This document shows positions 19,206 through 26,802 of a DNA stretch of 27,323 nt, piece after piece. The first letter of the stretch is position 1; every line of letters begins with the position of its first letter. The position numbers were made by a program, and so were the translations under genes. The notes beneath the pieces are model-generated. The model was not told the DNA's origin. It did not search any database and worked only from the letters and a program-made list of their open reading frames with translations. Source of the DNA: Planctomycetota bacterium (GTDB taxonomy: Bacteria > Planctomycetota > Planctomycetia > Pirellulales > Thermoguttaceae); assembly GCA_018897395.1 (NCBI GenBank), contig JAHIKV010000214.1:1-27323 (forward strand). Reading direction: 5' to 3'.

Positions 19206-19751
19206 ATGTCGCGGATCGGAAATCAACCGGTGCAGATACCCGCTGGGGTGAAGGTCCAATTGGCCGACCGCATGGTCACCGTCGAAGGCCCCAAGGGAAA
19301 GCTCCAGTGGGAGCATCGCCCCGAGGTCTCCATGACCCACGACGAGCAGGCCAAGACAATCGTCGTTACCCGGCGCAACGATCAACGCACCAGCCGCGCA
19401 CTGCACGGGCTGAGTCGCGCGCTGGTGGCCAACATGGTCGTCGGCGTCACCCAGGGTTATGAAAAGCGGCTGGAAATCCAGGGTGTCGGCTACCTTGCCG
19501 CCGTCCAAGGCAACGTGCTCCAGCTCCGCGTGGGACTGGCAAACGAACTCCAGGTTCCAATCCCCGACGGAGTGACCGTGGCCGTGCCCGACCAGCAGCA
19601 CATCGTGATCCAAGGGATCGACAAGCAAAAGGTCGGCCACTTCGCCGCCTCCGTCAGAGCGTTGCGGAAGCCGGAGCCGTACAAGGGCAAGGGCATCCGC
19701 TACCTGGGCGAGCCGGTCCGCCGCAAACAGGGCAAGGCAATGGTGAAATAA
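19206..19751 (+). CDS. rplF: 50S ribosomal protein L6
   Basis: A 181-residue L6 near the factor-binding site. It starts MSRIGNQPVQIPAGVKVQ with GPKGKLQW in the first domain. The second domain has VTQGYEKRLEIQGVGYLAAVQGNVLQLRVG and the C-terminal KPEPYKGKGIRYLGEPVRRKQGK, all hallmarks. AGAGG lies about 10 nt before the start. It is of normal length. Confidence 0.98.
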   Translation: MSRIGNQPVQIPAGVKVQLADRMVTVEGPKGKLQWEHRPEVSMTHDEQAKTIVVTRRNDQRTSRALHGLSRALVANMVVGVTQGYEKRLEIQGVGYLAAVQGNVLQLRVGLANELQVPIPDGVTVAVPDQQHIVIQGIDKQKVGHFAASVRALRKPEPYKGKGIRYLGEPVRRKQGKAMVK

Positions 19752-19905
19752 TGCGTAAAGCCGCGGCCGAAAGGTCGCGCCAGAAAACAAGGCGGTTGGG
19801 GTGGCAGTTCAACTGCCACCCCAACAAAGGCGGCAGTTCAACGGCCGACCCAACGGAGAAAACGATGGAAAGCCGCGACCAAAAGGCCGCGGGGAGAAAT
19901 ACGCG
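19752..19905. repeat. rplF-rplR spacer: four hairpins
   Basis: In order: CGCGGCC-GAAA-GGTCGCG (19762-19779), a GNRA-capped stem; the 14-bp perfect palindrome TTGGGGTGGCAGTT/AACTGCCACCCCAA (19796-19824) with a one-base centre; a degenerate second copy (19829-19854); and CCGCGACC-AAAA-GGCCGCGG (19873-19892). The last overlaps the GGGGAG in front of rplR. The outer two hairpins resemble each other. Confidence 0.8.
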
Positions 19906-20274
19906 ATGAAACACGAAAAACAAACCGGTCGGCAGCGAAAACGAAGGGCCTTGCGGGTCCGCAACCGGCTGAAGCACGACGCCGGCCGACCCCGGCTGTG
20001 CGTCTTCCGCAGCCGGCAGAATTGTTACGCCCAGATCATCGACGACGGCGAGGGCAAAACTCTGGCCGCCGCCGGTACCCGCGACAAACAACTCCGCGAG
20101 GAAATCCGCTACGGCGGCAACAAGACGGCCGCCGCCGCGGTGGGCAAGGCAATTGCCCGGCGGGCATTGGCCGCGGGCGTAAAAGAGGTCGTCTTCGATC
20201 GACGCGAGTACAAGTATCACGGCCGCTTGGCCGCACTGGCCGACGCCGCACGGGAAGCCGGATTGGTTTTTTAG
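19906..20274 (+). CDS. rplR: 50S ribosomal protein L18
   Basis: A 122-residue L18, which binds 5S rRNA with L5 and L25. RKRRALRVRNRLKHDAGRPRLCVFRSRQNCYAQIIDDGEGKTLAAAGT and the ending FDRREYKYHGRLAALADAAREAGLVF are typical. The start at 19906 is preferred because the longer frame to 19801 runs through the hairpins. GGGGAG lies about 11 nt upstream. Confidence 0.96.
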   Translation: MKHEKQTGRQRKRRALRVRNRLKHDAGRPRLCVFRSRQNCYAQIIDDGEGKTLAAAGTRDKQLREEIRYGGNKTAAAAVGKAIARRALAAGVKEVVFDRREYKYHGRLAALADAAREAGLVF

Positions 20275-20413
20275 AGTGGCTAGTGGCTAGTGGTTAGTGG
20301 CTAGTGGTCACTGGTCAGCTACTAGCGATTGAAGGGGGGTTTTTTTGAACTCCATACTCACTATGGTTTGTCGTCTAACCACTAGCCACTAACCACTAGC
20401 CACTGAAAAACGC
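20275..20413. repeat. Two-arm heptamer spacer, GTGGCTA word, rplR-rpsE
   Basis: The left arm (20276-20310) is GTGGCTA, GTGGCTA, GTGGTTA, GTGGCTA, GTGGTCA. The right arm (about 20377-20404) is CTAACCA, CTAGCCA, CTAACCA, CTAGCCA, CTG. The core contains a GGGGGG-TTTTTTT run near 20335. Confidence 0.92.
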
Positions 20414-20899
20414 ATGTCAACCGACGAAATCCAAGGACAACTGATCGACAAGGTCATCAAGATTCGGCGTTGCGCCGCGGTGGTCAAAGGCGGCCGGCGT
20501 TTCAGCTTCACGGCGCTGGTGGTCGTCGGCGACGGCCAGAGCAAAGTGGGCTGGGGATACGGCAAGGCCAACGAGGTGCCGCCGGCGGTGGCAAAGGCCG
20601 TCAAGGACGGCTCCCGCAACATGATGACCGTTCACATGGAAGGAACCACCATCCCCCACGCGGTCACGGGACGGTTCGGCGCGGCCCGGGTGGTTCTCGT
20701 GCCCGGCGGGCCTGGCACCGGTGTGATCGCCGGGGCGGTCGTCCGTGCCGTGTGCGAGGCCTGCGGACTGAAAGACATTTTGACCAAGAGTTTCGGCTCG
20801 AACAATTCGACCAACCTCGTAAAGGCCACCCTTAATGCCCTCAAACAACTCCGCTCGCAAAGCGAAGTCGAACGCCTGCGGGGAGTATCGCTCACATGA
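20414..20899 (+). CDS. rpsE: 30S ribosomal protein S5
   Basis: A 161-residue S5, involved in decoding accuracy. VIKIRRCAAVVKGGRRFSFTALVVVGDGQSKVGWGYGKANEVPPAVAKAVKDG and VLVPGGPGTGVIAGAVVRAVCEACGLKDILTKSFGSNN are diagnostic. It ends in an ATGA overlap with rplO, so rpmD (L30), which usually separates the two, is absent. The start follows CCACTGAAAAACGC with no Shine-Dalgarno. Confidence 0.97.
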   Translation: MSTDEIQGQLIDKVIKIRRCAAVVKGGRRFSFTALVVVGDGQSKVGWGYGKANEVPPAVAKAVKDGSRNMMTVHMEGTTIPHAVTGRFGAARVVLVPGGPGTGVIAGAVVRAVCEACGLKDILTKSFGSNNSTNLVKATLNALKQLRSQSEVERLRGVSLT

Positions 20900-21387
20900 A
20901 CCTTAACGACATCCATCGCGGAGTACGGAAAAACAAGCCGCGGAAGCGCGTCGGCCGCGGGCCGGGGTCCGGCCACGGAAAAACCGCCACGCGCGGCCAC
21001 AAGGGACAAGGCTCTCGGGCCGGATACTCCTCGCTGCCGGTATTCGAGGGGGGACAAATGCCGCTGGTCCGCCGCATCCCAAAACGTGGTTTCAACAACC
21101 GTTGGGCCGAGCAGGTGGCCATCGTCAACCTCGACTCGTTGGAAAAACACTTCCAAGACGGCGAGGAGGTCTCGCCCGAATCGCTCGAAGACAAGGGCCT
21201 CTTGAAGGGACGCTACGATCTGCTGAAGGTGTTGGGAAACGGAGAATTGACCAAAAATCTGAAGGTTTCGGCCCATCGTTTCAGCCGGTCGGCAACCGAA
21301 AAGATCGAAAAGGCCGGCGGCCGGACCGTCGTCCTGCCCGGCAAGGCGCCGGTGGTGAAGAACAAGATGAAAGGGATTAGGGATTAG
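20896..21387 (+). CDS. rplO: 50S ribosomal protein L15
   Basis: A 163-residue L15, a late-assembly protein. MNLNDIHRGVRKNKPRKRVGRGPGSGHGKTATRGHKGQGSRAG and FEGGQMPLVRRIPKRGFNN are diagnostic. The start overlaps rpsE by 4 nt. The last four residues (GIRD) and the TAG stop are encoded by GGGATTA heptamer units of the downstream repeat arm. The expected C-terminal end lies near APVVKNKMK, so the repeat has reached into the gene. Confidence 0.96.
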   Translation: MNLNDIHRGVRKNKPRKRVGRGPGSGHGKTATRGHKGQGSRAGYSSLPVFEGGQMPLVRRIPKRGFNNRWAEQVAIVNLDSLEKHFQDGEEVSPESLEDKGLLKGRYDLLKVLGNGELTKNLKVSAHRFSRSATEKIEKAGGRTVVLPGKAPVVKNKMKGIRD

Positions 21388-21510
21388 GGATTGGGGATTG
21401 GGTGCAAAGGTCGCGGAATCGATAATCTGGAAGCCTACAGGGTGCAACCCGTGGGCTTAGAGAAATTGCCGTTCCCCAATCCCTAATCCCCAATCCCTCA
21501 ACCAGACGGA
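21372..21510. repeat. Two-arm heptamer spacer, GGGATTA word, rplO-secY
   Basis: The left arm (21372-21400) is GGGATTA, GGGATTA, GGGATTG, GGGATTG and includes the rplO stop codon. The right arm (about 21474-21498) is CCCCAATCCCTAATCCCCAA and more, the reverse complement. The core of about 72 nt has no recognisable content. Confidence 0.9.
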
Positions 21511-21517
21511 TCGAGCC

Positions 21518-22879
21518 ATGTGGGATAAGATTCGCGTAATCTTTACCGTTCCGGAATTGCGGCAGAAGATTCTGCTGACCCTCGGCCTGCTGGCCATCTA
21601 CCGGGTCGGCTGGCAGATTACCCTGCCGATCGTCGATCCCCAATCGATGACCGCTTTCTTTTCGAAAAGCACCGGCGGCCTGGGAGCTTTGATCGATCAG
21701 ATGTCCGTCTTCAGCGCCAGCAATCTCAGCCAGGCGACGATCTTCGGCCTGGGGATCATGCCCTACATCTCCGCCTCGATTATCTTCCAATTGCTCGGCA
21801 GCGTCTATCCGCCGCTGGAGAAGCTGAAAAAGGAGGGTGAAAGCGGGCGGAAAAAAATCAACGAGTACACCCGCTACGCCACAGTCGTTCTGTGCATCGG
21901 TCAAAGCTGGTTCTACGTGGGCTTCTTAATACAAAACAAGCTGATCCACGAGCAGTTCCTCACCGGCAGTGGATCGCTGCCGTTCAGTTGGCAGCTCGTC
22001 GGCGTGGTGACGATGACCGCCGGCACGGTGTTTCTAATGTGGCTGGGCGAGCAAATCGACGAATACGGCATCGGCAACGGCATCAGCCTGTTGATCATGG
22101 CCGGCATCATTGCCCAAATGCCATCGGCCTTTTATCTGGACGTCGTCAAGCCGATTTCCGAAACCGGATTGGAACTGGGAGGAGGCGGCCGCGGCGCCAT
22201 CGGCGTCGAGACGCTGCTGCTCCTGGCGGTGCTGTTCGTGGGCGTGGTGTTGGGTATTGTGCTGATTACCCAGGGCCAGCGCCGCATTCCCACCCAAAGC
22301 GCCAAACACGTCCGCGGACGGCGAGTCTACGGCGGCACGCGACAATACCTGCCACTGAGAATCAATCAGGCCGGCGTGATGCCCATCATCTTCGCCAGCA
22401 GTTTGTTGTTGTTCCCCTCGGTTATCTTCCAGTACCTTTCCCGATCGCACCCGGTTTTCTGGGGACCGATCGAACAGGCCTTCACTCGCGGCGACTCCTG
22501 GGTCTACAACGTCCTCTATATCATCTTGATCTACTTCTTCTGCTACTTCTGGACCGCCATCTCCTTCAACCCCAAGGACATGTCGGACAATCTGAAAAAT
22601 TACGGCACCTTTATTCCGGGATACCGGCCGGGCAGACGCACGGCCGACTACCTGGAAAAAGTAATGGTCCGGATCACCTACGTCGGCGCCGGTTTTCTCG
22701 CCGCTGTCGCCATTATTCCCACGATAGTGTCGACCTTTGCGAACATCCCCTTTGGGTTGGCCAGCTTCTACGGCGGCACCAGTCTGCTGATCGCCGTCAG
22801 CGTGGCCTTCGACGTGGTGCAGAAAATCGACAGCCACTTGGTGATGAGGAATTACAAGGGACTTTTGGAAAAAGGGTAG
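21518..22879 (+). CDS. secY: Preprotein translocase channel subunit SecY
   Basis: A 453-residue integral membrane protein forming the SecYEG channel. The pattern fits ten membrane helices: helix 1 LLTLGLLAIYRVGWQITLP; plug region QMSVFSASNLSQATIFGLGIMPYISASIIFQLL; the long cytoplasmic loop after helix 6 with QGQRRIPTQSAKHVRGRR around residue 255; and later SFNPKDMSDNLKNYGTFIPGYRPGRRTADYLEKV. The C-terminus is cytoplasmic. It sits in the usual place between rplO and adk. A region near 176-205 is rich in glycine (ELGGGGRGAIG), a mild oddity. Confidence 0.97.
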   Translation: MWDKIRVIFTVPELRQKILLTLGLLAIYRVGWQITLPIVDPQSMTAFFSKSTGGLGALIDQMSVFSASNLSQATIFGLGIMPYISASIIFQLLGSVYPPLEKLKKEGESGRKKINEYTRYATVVLCIGQSWFYVGFLIQNKLIHEQFLTGSGSLPFSWQLVGVVTMTAGTVFLMWLGEQIDEYGIGNGISLLIMAGIIAQMPSAFYLDVVKPISETGLELGGGGRGAIGVETLLLLAVLFVGVVLGIVLITQGQRRIPTQSAKHVRGRRVYGGTRQYLPLRINQAGVMPIIFASSLLLFPSVIFQYLSRSHPVFWGPIEQAFTRGDSWVYNVLYIILIYFFCYFWTAISFNPKDMSDNLKNYGTFIPGYRPGRRTADYLEKVMVRITYVGAGFLAAVAIIPTIVSTFANIPFGLASFYGGTSLLIAVSVAFDVVQKIDSHLVMRNYKGLLEKG

Positions 22880-23083
22880 CGGAGATTTTTTCAATGTCCA
22901 ATGTTCAATGTCCAATGCTCAATGTTCAGAGGCTAATCTAGGGCATAAGAAACAATGAATCGTGTCGTTTGCTCATTGAATCTTGCACCTTGACCTTGAA
23001 CCTTTAACATTGGACATTGAACATTGGACATTGGATATTGAACATTGGACATTGGATATTGAACATTGAACATTGGACATTGA
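22880..23083. repeat. Two-arm heptamer spacer, CATTGGA word, secY-adk
   Basis: The left arm (22894-22926) is CAATGTC, CAATGTT, CAATGTC, CAATGCT, CAATGTT. The right arm (about 23008-23083) has eleven units of CATTGGA, CATTGAA or TATTGAA, and abuts the adk start. The arms are reverse complements. The core of about 80 nt contains no gene. Confidence 0.92.
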
Positions 23084-23086
23084 ACC

Positions 23087-23644
23087 ATGCGCGTAATATT
23101 CATCGGTCCGCCCGGCGCGGGCAAAGGGACTCAAGCACAGCGGCTGGTCGAATTGTACGGGCTGGCCCACCTCTCCACCGGCGACATGCTCCGCGCCGCG
23201 CGCGACGCGAAGACGGAAATCGGACTGAAGGCCGACGAGTACATGTCTTCCGGGGCCTTGGCGCCCGACGAGCTGATCGTGACGATCATCGCCGAACGGC
23301 TCGGGCAGCCGGATTGCCGGAACGGATACCTATTGGACGGTTTCCCGAGGACGATCGCCCAGGCCCAGGCGCTCGACGAGATGTTGGCCGACAAAGGGAC
23401 CCCGCTGGACGCGGCCCTGGAACTGAAAGTGCATGAGGAGGAGCTTTTCCGGCGATTGGCCGGACGCGGCCGGGCCGACGACTCCCCCGAGGTGATCCGC
23501 CAACGGCTGGACGCCTACCGCAAGCAGACCAAGCCGCTGCTGGACTATTACAACCAACGAAAATTGTTCGTGAGCATCGACGGACAGGGGACGGTGGACG
23601 AAATTTTCGACCGCGCCAAGGCGGTCTTGGACAAGCTATTGTAG
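23087..23644 (+). CDS. adk: Adenylate kinase, short form without LID zinc domain
   Basis: Interconverts ATP + AMP and 2 ADP. The 185-residue protein has the P-loop GPPGAGKGT at 7-15, STGDMLR at 30-36 and the AMP-site DGFPRT at 84-89. Between RLAGRGRADDSPEVIRQRL (123-141) the lid is the short loop of the roughly 190-residue class, with no cysteines. It sits in the spc operon as in most bacteria. The start is preceded by a repeat arm with no Shine-Dalgarno. map follows 3 nt after the stop. Confidence 0.97.
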   Translation: MRVIFIGPPGAGKGTQAQRLVELYGLAHLSTGDMLRAARDAKTEIGLKADEYMSSGALAPDELIVTIIAERLGQPDCRNGYLLDGFPRTIAQAQALDEMLADKGTPLDAALELKVHEEELFRRLAGRGRADDSPEVIRQRLDAYRKQTKPLLDYYNQRKLFVSIDGQGTVDEIFDRAKAVLDKLL

Positions 23645-23647
23645 CAG

Positions 23648-24469
23648 GTGACGTCAATCTTCGATCGGGAGCCGACAGGAGTGGAGATATTACGGTCGCT
23701 GCGGGAGATCGCCGAGATGCGCAAGGCCGGGCTGCTGGTCTGGCAGGTGCATCGGCGGATCGCGGCGATGATCCGCCCAGGCGTGACCACTGCGGAACTC
23801 GACGCGATGGTGGACGGCTTTTTCGCCCAACACAACGCCACGCCGCTGTTCAAGGGAGTGCCGGGCACCGTGCCGTTCCCCGCCGCCACCTGCATCTCGG
23901 TAAACGAGGAAGTGGTCCACGGAATCCCCGGCCCCCGAAAGTTGGTGGAGGGAGACATCGTCAGCATCGACACCGGATGCAAGCTCAACGGCTGGTGCGG
24001 CGATGCGGCGGTGACCTACACCGTCGGCCAGATCGCACCCGACGTGCGGCGCCTGCTGGACGTCACCCGAAACGTATTGAGCCTGTCGATAGCATTGTTG
24101 GACCGCCGCCTCCGTTGGAGCCAGGTCGCCATGGAGATGGAGGCTTACGTGAAGAAACACAAGTTTTCGGTGGTCGAGGCGTTCGTCGGCCACGGCATCG
24201 GCCGCGATATGCACGAAGACCCCCAGGTGCCCAACTTCGTCAACCGCAAACTCCGCCGGGGCAGCGGCGACTTCCGACTCACCCCGGGATTGGTCATCGC
24301 CATCGAGCCGATGGTGAACATGGGTACGAAACGGGTCCGCGCCAAGGCCGACCACTGGACCCAAGTAACGGCCGACGGCCGACCCAGCGCCCACTTCGAG
24401 CACACCGTGGCCATTACCGAAAACGGTCCTCGGGTGCTGACTGCGGGACCGAACGGAGAGACTTGGTAA
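23648..24469 (+). CDS. map: Methionine aminopeptidase, type I
   Basis: Removes N-terminal Met. The metal ligands are all visible: D108 (SIDTG), D119 (GDAAV), H182 (GHGIG), E220 (AIEPM) and E251 (HFEHT), plus the catalytic His91 (VHGIPG). The 273-residue length includes a slightly long N-terminus. The assigned start is GTG 23648, 3 nt after adk; an internal GTG at 23681 (VEILRSLREI) is an alternative and would start closer to the family norm. Otherwise it is a normal spc-operon map. A 248-nt gap follows instead of infA. Confidence 0.96.
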   Translation: MTSIFDREPTGVEILRSLREIAEMRKAGLLVWQVHRRIAAMIRPGVTTAELDAMVDGFFAQHNATPLFKGVPGTVPFPAATCISVNEEVVHGIPGPRKLVEGDIVSIDTGCKLNGWCGDAAVTYTVGQIAPDVRRLLDVTRNVLSLSIALLDRRLRWSQVAMEMEAYVKKHKFSVVEAFVGHGIGRDMHEDPQVPNFVNRKLRRGSGDFRLTPGLVIAIEPMVNMGTKRVRAKADHWTQVTADGRPSAHFEHTVAITENGPRVLTAGPNGETW

Positions 24470-24717
24470 GCGGTGACGAACGACGAACGTCAATTACGAA
24501 ACGAAACGAGAGGCCGGGGCATGGGCCTTCACGGGGCCGCCGCCTCATGTCCCCCGCGGGATGCATGTCCAGACCCTCCATCCCGGCCCCCTTGTGCAAG
24601 AACCGGGCCGAAAAGAACTTTTTCTTTGCCGGGGGGCCTTGTATGTATTGAGGGTCGGCGTTTATACTGATACACTTTGCTCCGTGCCGGCAACCAACTA
24701 GATAAAGTGCCGCAGCC
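24470..24717 (+). promoter_or_regulatory. Spacer with candidate alpha-operon promoter (TTGTAT-18-TATACT)
   Basis: This 248-nt gap after map has no convincing gene. The candidate promoter is -35 TTGTAT at 24639-24644, an 18-nt spacer, and -10 TATACT at 24663-24668. It lies 50 nt before rpmJ and would drive rpmJ-rpsM-rpsK-rpsD-rpoA. A frame at 24473-24670 exists but has no recognisable protein character. Neither infA nor heptamer repeats were found here. Confidence 0.5.
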
Positions 24718-24834
24718 ATGAAAGTCCGCAGCAGCGTAAAACGGATCTGTGAAAATTGCAAAGTCGTCCGTCGCCGTGGCGTCGTGTACGTGGTTTGCAG
24801 CAGCAACCCACGGCACAAACAGCGCCAGGGTTGA
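24718..24834 (+). CDS. rpmJ: 50S ribosomal protein L36, zinc-binding
   Basis: A 38-residue ORF starting MKVRSSVKRICENCKVVRRR and ending CSSNPRHKQRQG. The zinc ligands C11, C14, C27 and H33 fit L36 of the zinc-bearing type. It is short and so easily missed, but every conserved position is present and it sits at its normal place before rpsM. The ATG is preceded by AAGTGCCGCAGCC, without a strong Shine-Dalgarno. Confidence 0.97.
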   Translation: MKVRSSVKRICENCKVVRRRGVVYVVCSSNPRHKQRQG

Positions 24835-24863
24835 AGGGTAGTTGAATAAGGGAGTGCGTAAGT

Positions 24864-25247
24864 ATGCCGCGTTTGTTGGGTGTTGACATCCCGAACGACC
24901 GTCCGGCGATAATCTCGCTGACCTATCTTTACGGCGTGGGTCCGAAGATCGCCCGCGATCTTTGCCACAAGGCCGGCATCGATCCTCGGATTCGCGCCCG
25001 CGAGCTGCGCGAGGACGAGTTGGCTCGGTTGGCGGCGCTTTTGGACAAGGACTACGTTGTCGAGGGACAGCTCCGCCGGCAACGGAACCAGAACGTCGTC
25101 CGGCTGAAAGACATCGGCTGTTATCGGGGCTTGCGTCATCGGCGCGGCCTTCCGGTCCGCGGCCAGCGCACCCGCACCAACGCCCGGACGCGAAAAGGCC
25201 CCAAGAAAACCGTTGCCGGCAAGAAGGGCGTCAAGGATCTGCGGTAG
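24864..25247 (+). CDS. rpsM: 30S ribosomal protein S13
   Basis: A 127-residue S13 of the 30S head contacting the P-site tRNA and 50S. MPRLLGVDIPNDRPAIISLTYLYGVGPKIA, VRLKDIGCYRGLRHRRGLPVRGQRTRTNARTRKGPKKTVAGKK are diagnostic. AAGGGAG precedes the start. Its stop is followed directly by a GTGGCTA repeat arm. Confidence 0.98.
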   Translation: MPRLLGVDIPNDRPAIISLTYLYGVGPKIARDLCHKAGIDPRIRARELREDELARLAALLDKDYVVEGQLRRQRNQNVVRLKDIGCYRGLRHRRGLPVRGQRTRTNARTRKGPKKTVAGKKGVKDLR

Positions 25248-25643
25248 AATAGTGGCTAGTGGTCAGTGGCTAGTGGTTAGTGTTGAAAATGATGAATATA
25301 TAGAATCTATAGCAACATTACAGGGGATTGTTGCCGTAACATTGAGCGTTTCTCCGTGTTTTTCGGCCCAGCTTCACCCAGGAGGTCGGCCATGTCGGGA
25401 CACGGCGAACAGCGATTCACCCAACGCGACCAAACAACCAGAAACTGCGGCCGCTCGCAAGCAATCCAACGCATGATCCCCTGCAATGATGCTGTAGACT
25501 CAATATATATGGTTTTTTTCGGAAATCGTTGGAACTGAAATCGCTGACCACTAGCCACTAACCACTAACCACTAGCCACTAACCACTAACCACTAGCCAC
25601 TAACCACTAGCCACTAACCACTAGCCTTCGGAGTTTTCCATAG
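25248..25643. repeat. Two-arm heptamer spacer enclosing a 211-nt inverted-repeat element, rpsM-rpsK
   Basis: At 396 nt this is the longest gap in the window. The left arm (25252-25284) is GTGGCTA, GTGGTCA, GTGGCTA, GTGGTTA. The right arm (about 25547-25623) has about eleven CACTAGC/CACTAAC units. The core carries the inverted-repeat element at 25297-25507. The rpsK start is preceded by GGAG about 10 nt upstream. No gene is supported. Confidence 0.9.
25297..25507. mobile_element. MITE-like element, 33-nt imperfect terminal inverted repeats
   Basis: The arms at 25297-25329 and 25475-25507 (reverse complement) agree at 27 of 33 positions. Both begin TATAT and share CAGGGGAT at the inner end. 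Read outward-in, each arm could encode YIES-x-A-x-LQGI, and four of six differences fall at third codon positions. The 145-nt interior has no convincing gene. The mobile nature is inference. Confidence 0.55.
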
Positions 25644-26036
25644 GTGGCCAAGAAAACCGCATCGACGACGCGAAAGAGGGTGCGCCGCAACGTGACCGTG
25701 GGCGTGGCACATATCAAGGCGACGTTCAACAACACGGTCATCACCATCACGGACACCAAGGGCGAGGTGATCTGCTGGGCCAGCGCCGGCACCTGCGGCT
25801 TCAAAGGGAGCCGCAAGAGCACCCCCTTTGCCGGTCAGATGTCGGCTCAGCAAGTCGCCGGCAAGGCGATGAAGTGCGGAATGAAGGAAATCGACGTGAA
25901 AGTGAAGGGGCCGGGCAGCGGACGCGAAAGCGCGATCACCGCCCTGCAAGCCGCCGGACTGAAAATCAAATCGATCGAGGACGTCACCCCCTTGCCGCAC
26001 AACGGCTGCCGTCCGAAGAAACGCCGCCGAGTATAG
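25644..26036 (+). CDS. rpsK: 30S ribosomal protein S11
   Basis: A 130-residue S11 of the 30S platform. RRNVTVGVAHIKATFNNTVITITDTKGEVICWASAGTCGFKGSRKSTPFAGQ and VKGPGSGRESAITALQAAGLKIKSIEDVTPLPHNGCRPKKRRRV are a full family match. The start is GTG at 25644 (MAKKTASTTRKRVRRN). The next gene, rpsD, follows a one-arm repeat. Confidence 0.98.
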   Translation: MAKKTASTTRKRVRRNVTVGVAHIKATFNNTVITITDTKGEVICWASAGTCGFKGSRKSTPFAGQMSAQQVAGKAMKCGMKEIDVKVKGPGSGRESAITALQAAGLKIKSIEDVTPLPHNGCRPKKRRRV

Positions 26037-26075
26037 TATGGGGGATTAGGGATTAGGAATTAGGGATTAGGAATT
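26037..26075 (+). repeat. One-arm heptamer run, GGATTAG/GAATTAG word, rpsK-rpsD
   Basis: GGATTAG, GGATTAG, GAATTAG, GGATTAG, GAATTAG follow the rpsK stop almost directly. No complementary arm precedes rpsD; instead there is a GC-rich hairpin-prone stretch at about 26085-26105. Confidence 0.88.
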
Positions 26076-26130
26076 AGTTGTTTAGCCGCCGCGTCCGCGC
26101 GGCGCATGGAACATATCAGGAATTTCGAGT

Positions 26131-26757
26131 ATGGCCCGTCGACATTCACCGGTCTGCCGCCTTTGCCGCCGCGAAGGGACGAAACTGTTTCTCAAGGGTA
26201 ACCGCTGCGATACGCCCAAGTGTGCGTTTGAGCGCCGCGAATCGCCCCCCGGCATGAACAGCACCCGCCGCGGCAAGCTGACCGATTACGGCATCCACCT
26301 CCGCGAGAAGCAGAAGGTGAAGAACCACTACGGCCTGCTGGAGCGGCAGTTCCGCAAGACATTCGTCCAGGCCGATAGAGGCAAAGGCAACACGGGCGAA
26401 ACATTGATGAGCCTGTTGGAACGCCGCTTGGACAACGTAGTATACCATCTGGGATTCGGACATTCGCGGGCGCAAGCCCGGCTGTTGGTTGCCCACGGCC
26501 ATGTGACGGTCAACGGCCGTCGGGTCGACATTCCCAGCTACTCGACCCGACCGGGAGACGTGATCCGCGTGAAGGACCGTCCGAAGAGTTTGCAACTGGT
26601 GCAATCGGTCCTGGCCGAGTCGCACCGCGAGGTGCCGGATTTTCTTAGCCGGGTGGACGGAACGCCGCCCGAGGGACATGTCCTCCGCTTGCCCGAGGCC
26701 GCCGACGCGTCGATCTCCGTGCAGCCTCGCTTGATAGTCGAGCTTTGTTCCAAATAG
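26131..26757 (+). CDS. rpsD: 30S ribosomal protein S4, zinc-binding form
   Basis: A 208-residue S4, the 16S assembly initiator. An N-terminal zinc site with C9, C12, C26 and C31 is present. YGIHLREKQKVKNHYGLLERQFRKTF and the S4 domain RLDNVVYHLGFGHSRAQARLLVAHGHVTVNGRRVDIPSY are diagnostic. It is of typical length. rpoA follows after 45 nt. Confidence 0.98.
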   Translation: MARRHSPVCRLCRREGTKLFLKGNRCDTPKCAFERRESPPGMNSTRRGKLTDYGIHLREKQKVKNHYGLLERQFRKTFVQADRGKGNTGETLMSLLERRLDNVVYHLGFGHSRAQARLLVAHGHVTVNGRRVDIPSYSTRPGDVIRVKDRPKSLQLVQSVLAESHREVPDFLSRVDGTPPEGHVLRLPEAADASISVQPRLIVELCSK

Positions 26758-26802
26758 CCACACATTGCCGCAAGTTTATTGTAATTGGATCGGAGCCTTC
26801 CC

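Noticed and set aside
21892..22941. Long open frame overlapping secY in another frame
   Set aside because: The translation is Arg/His/Pro-rich with no domain character, typical of a +1 shadow; secY is complete in its own frame.
24473..24670. 65-codon frame between map and rpmJ
   Set aside because: Low-complexity Pro/Arg/Cys composition, no ribosome site and no resemblance to infA or another family. It overlaps the likely promoter region.
25213..25538. Short frames across the rpsM-rpsK spacer, both strands
   Set aside because: They run through repeat arms and inverted ends, have no start signals and no protein motif. I treat the region as a repeat element instead.
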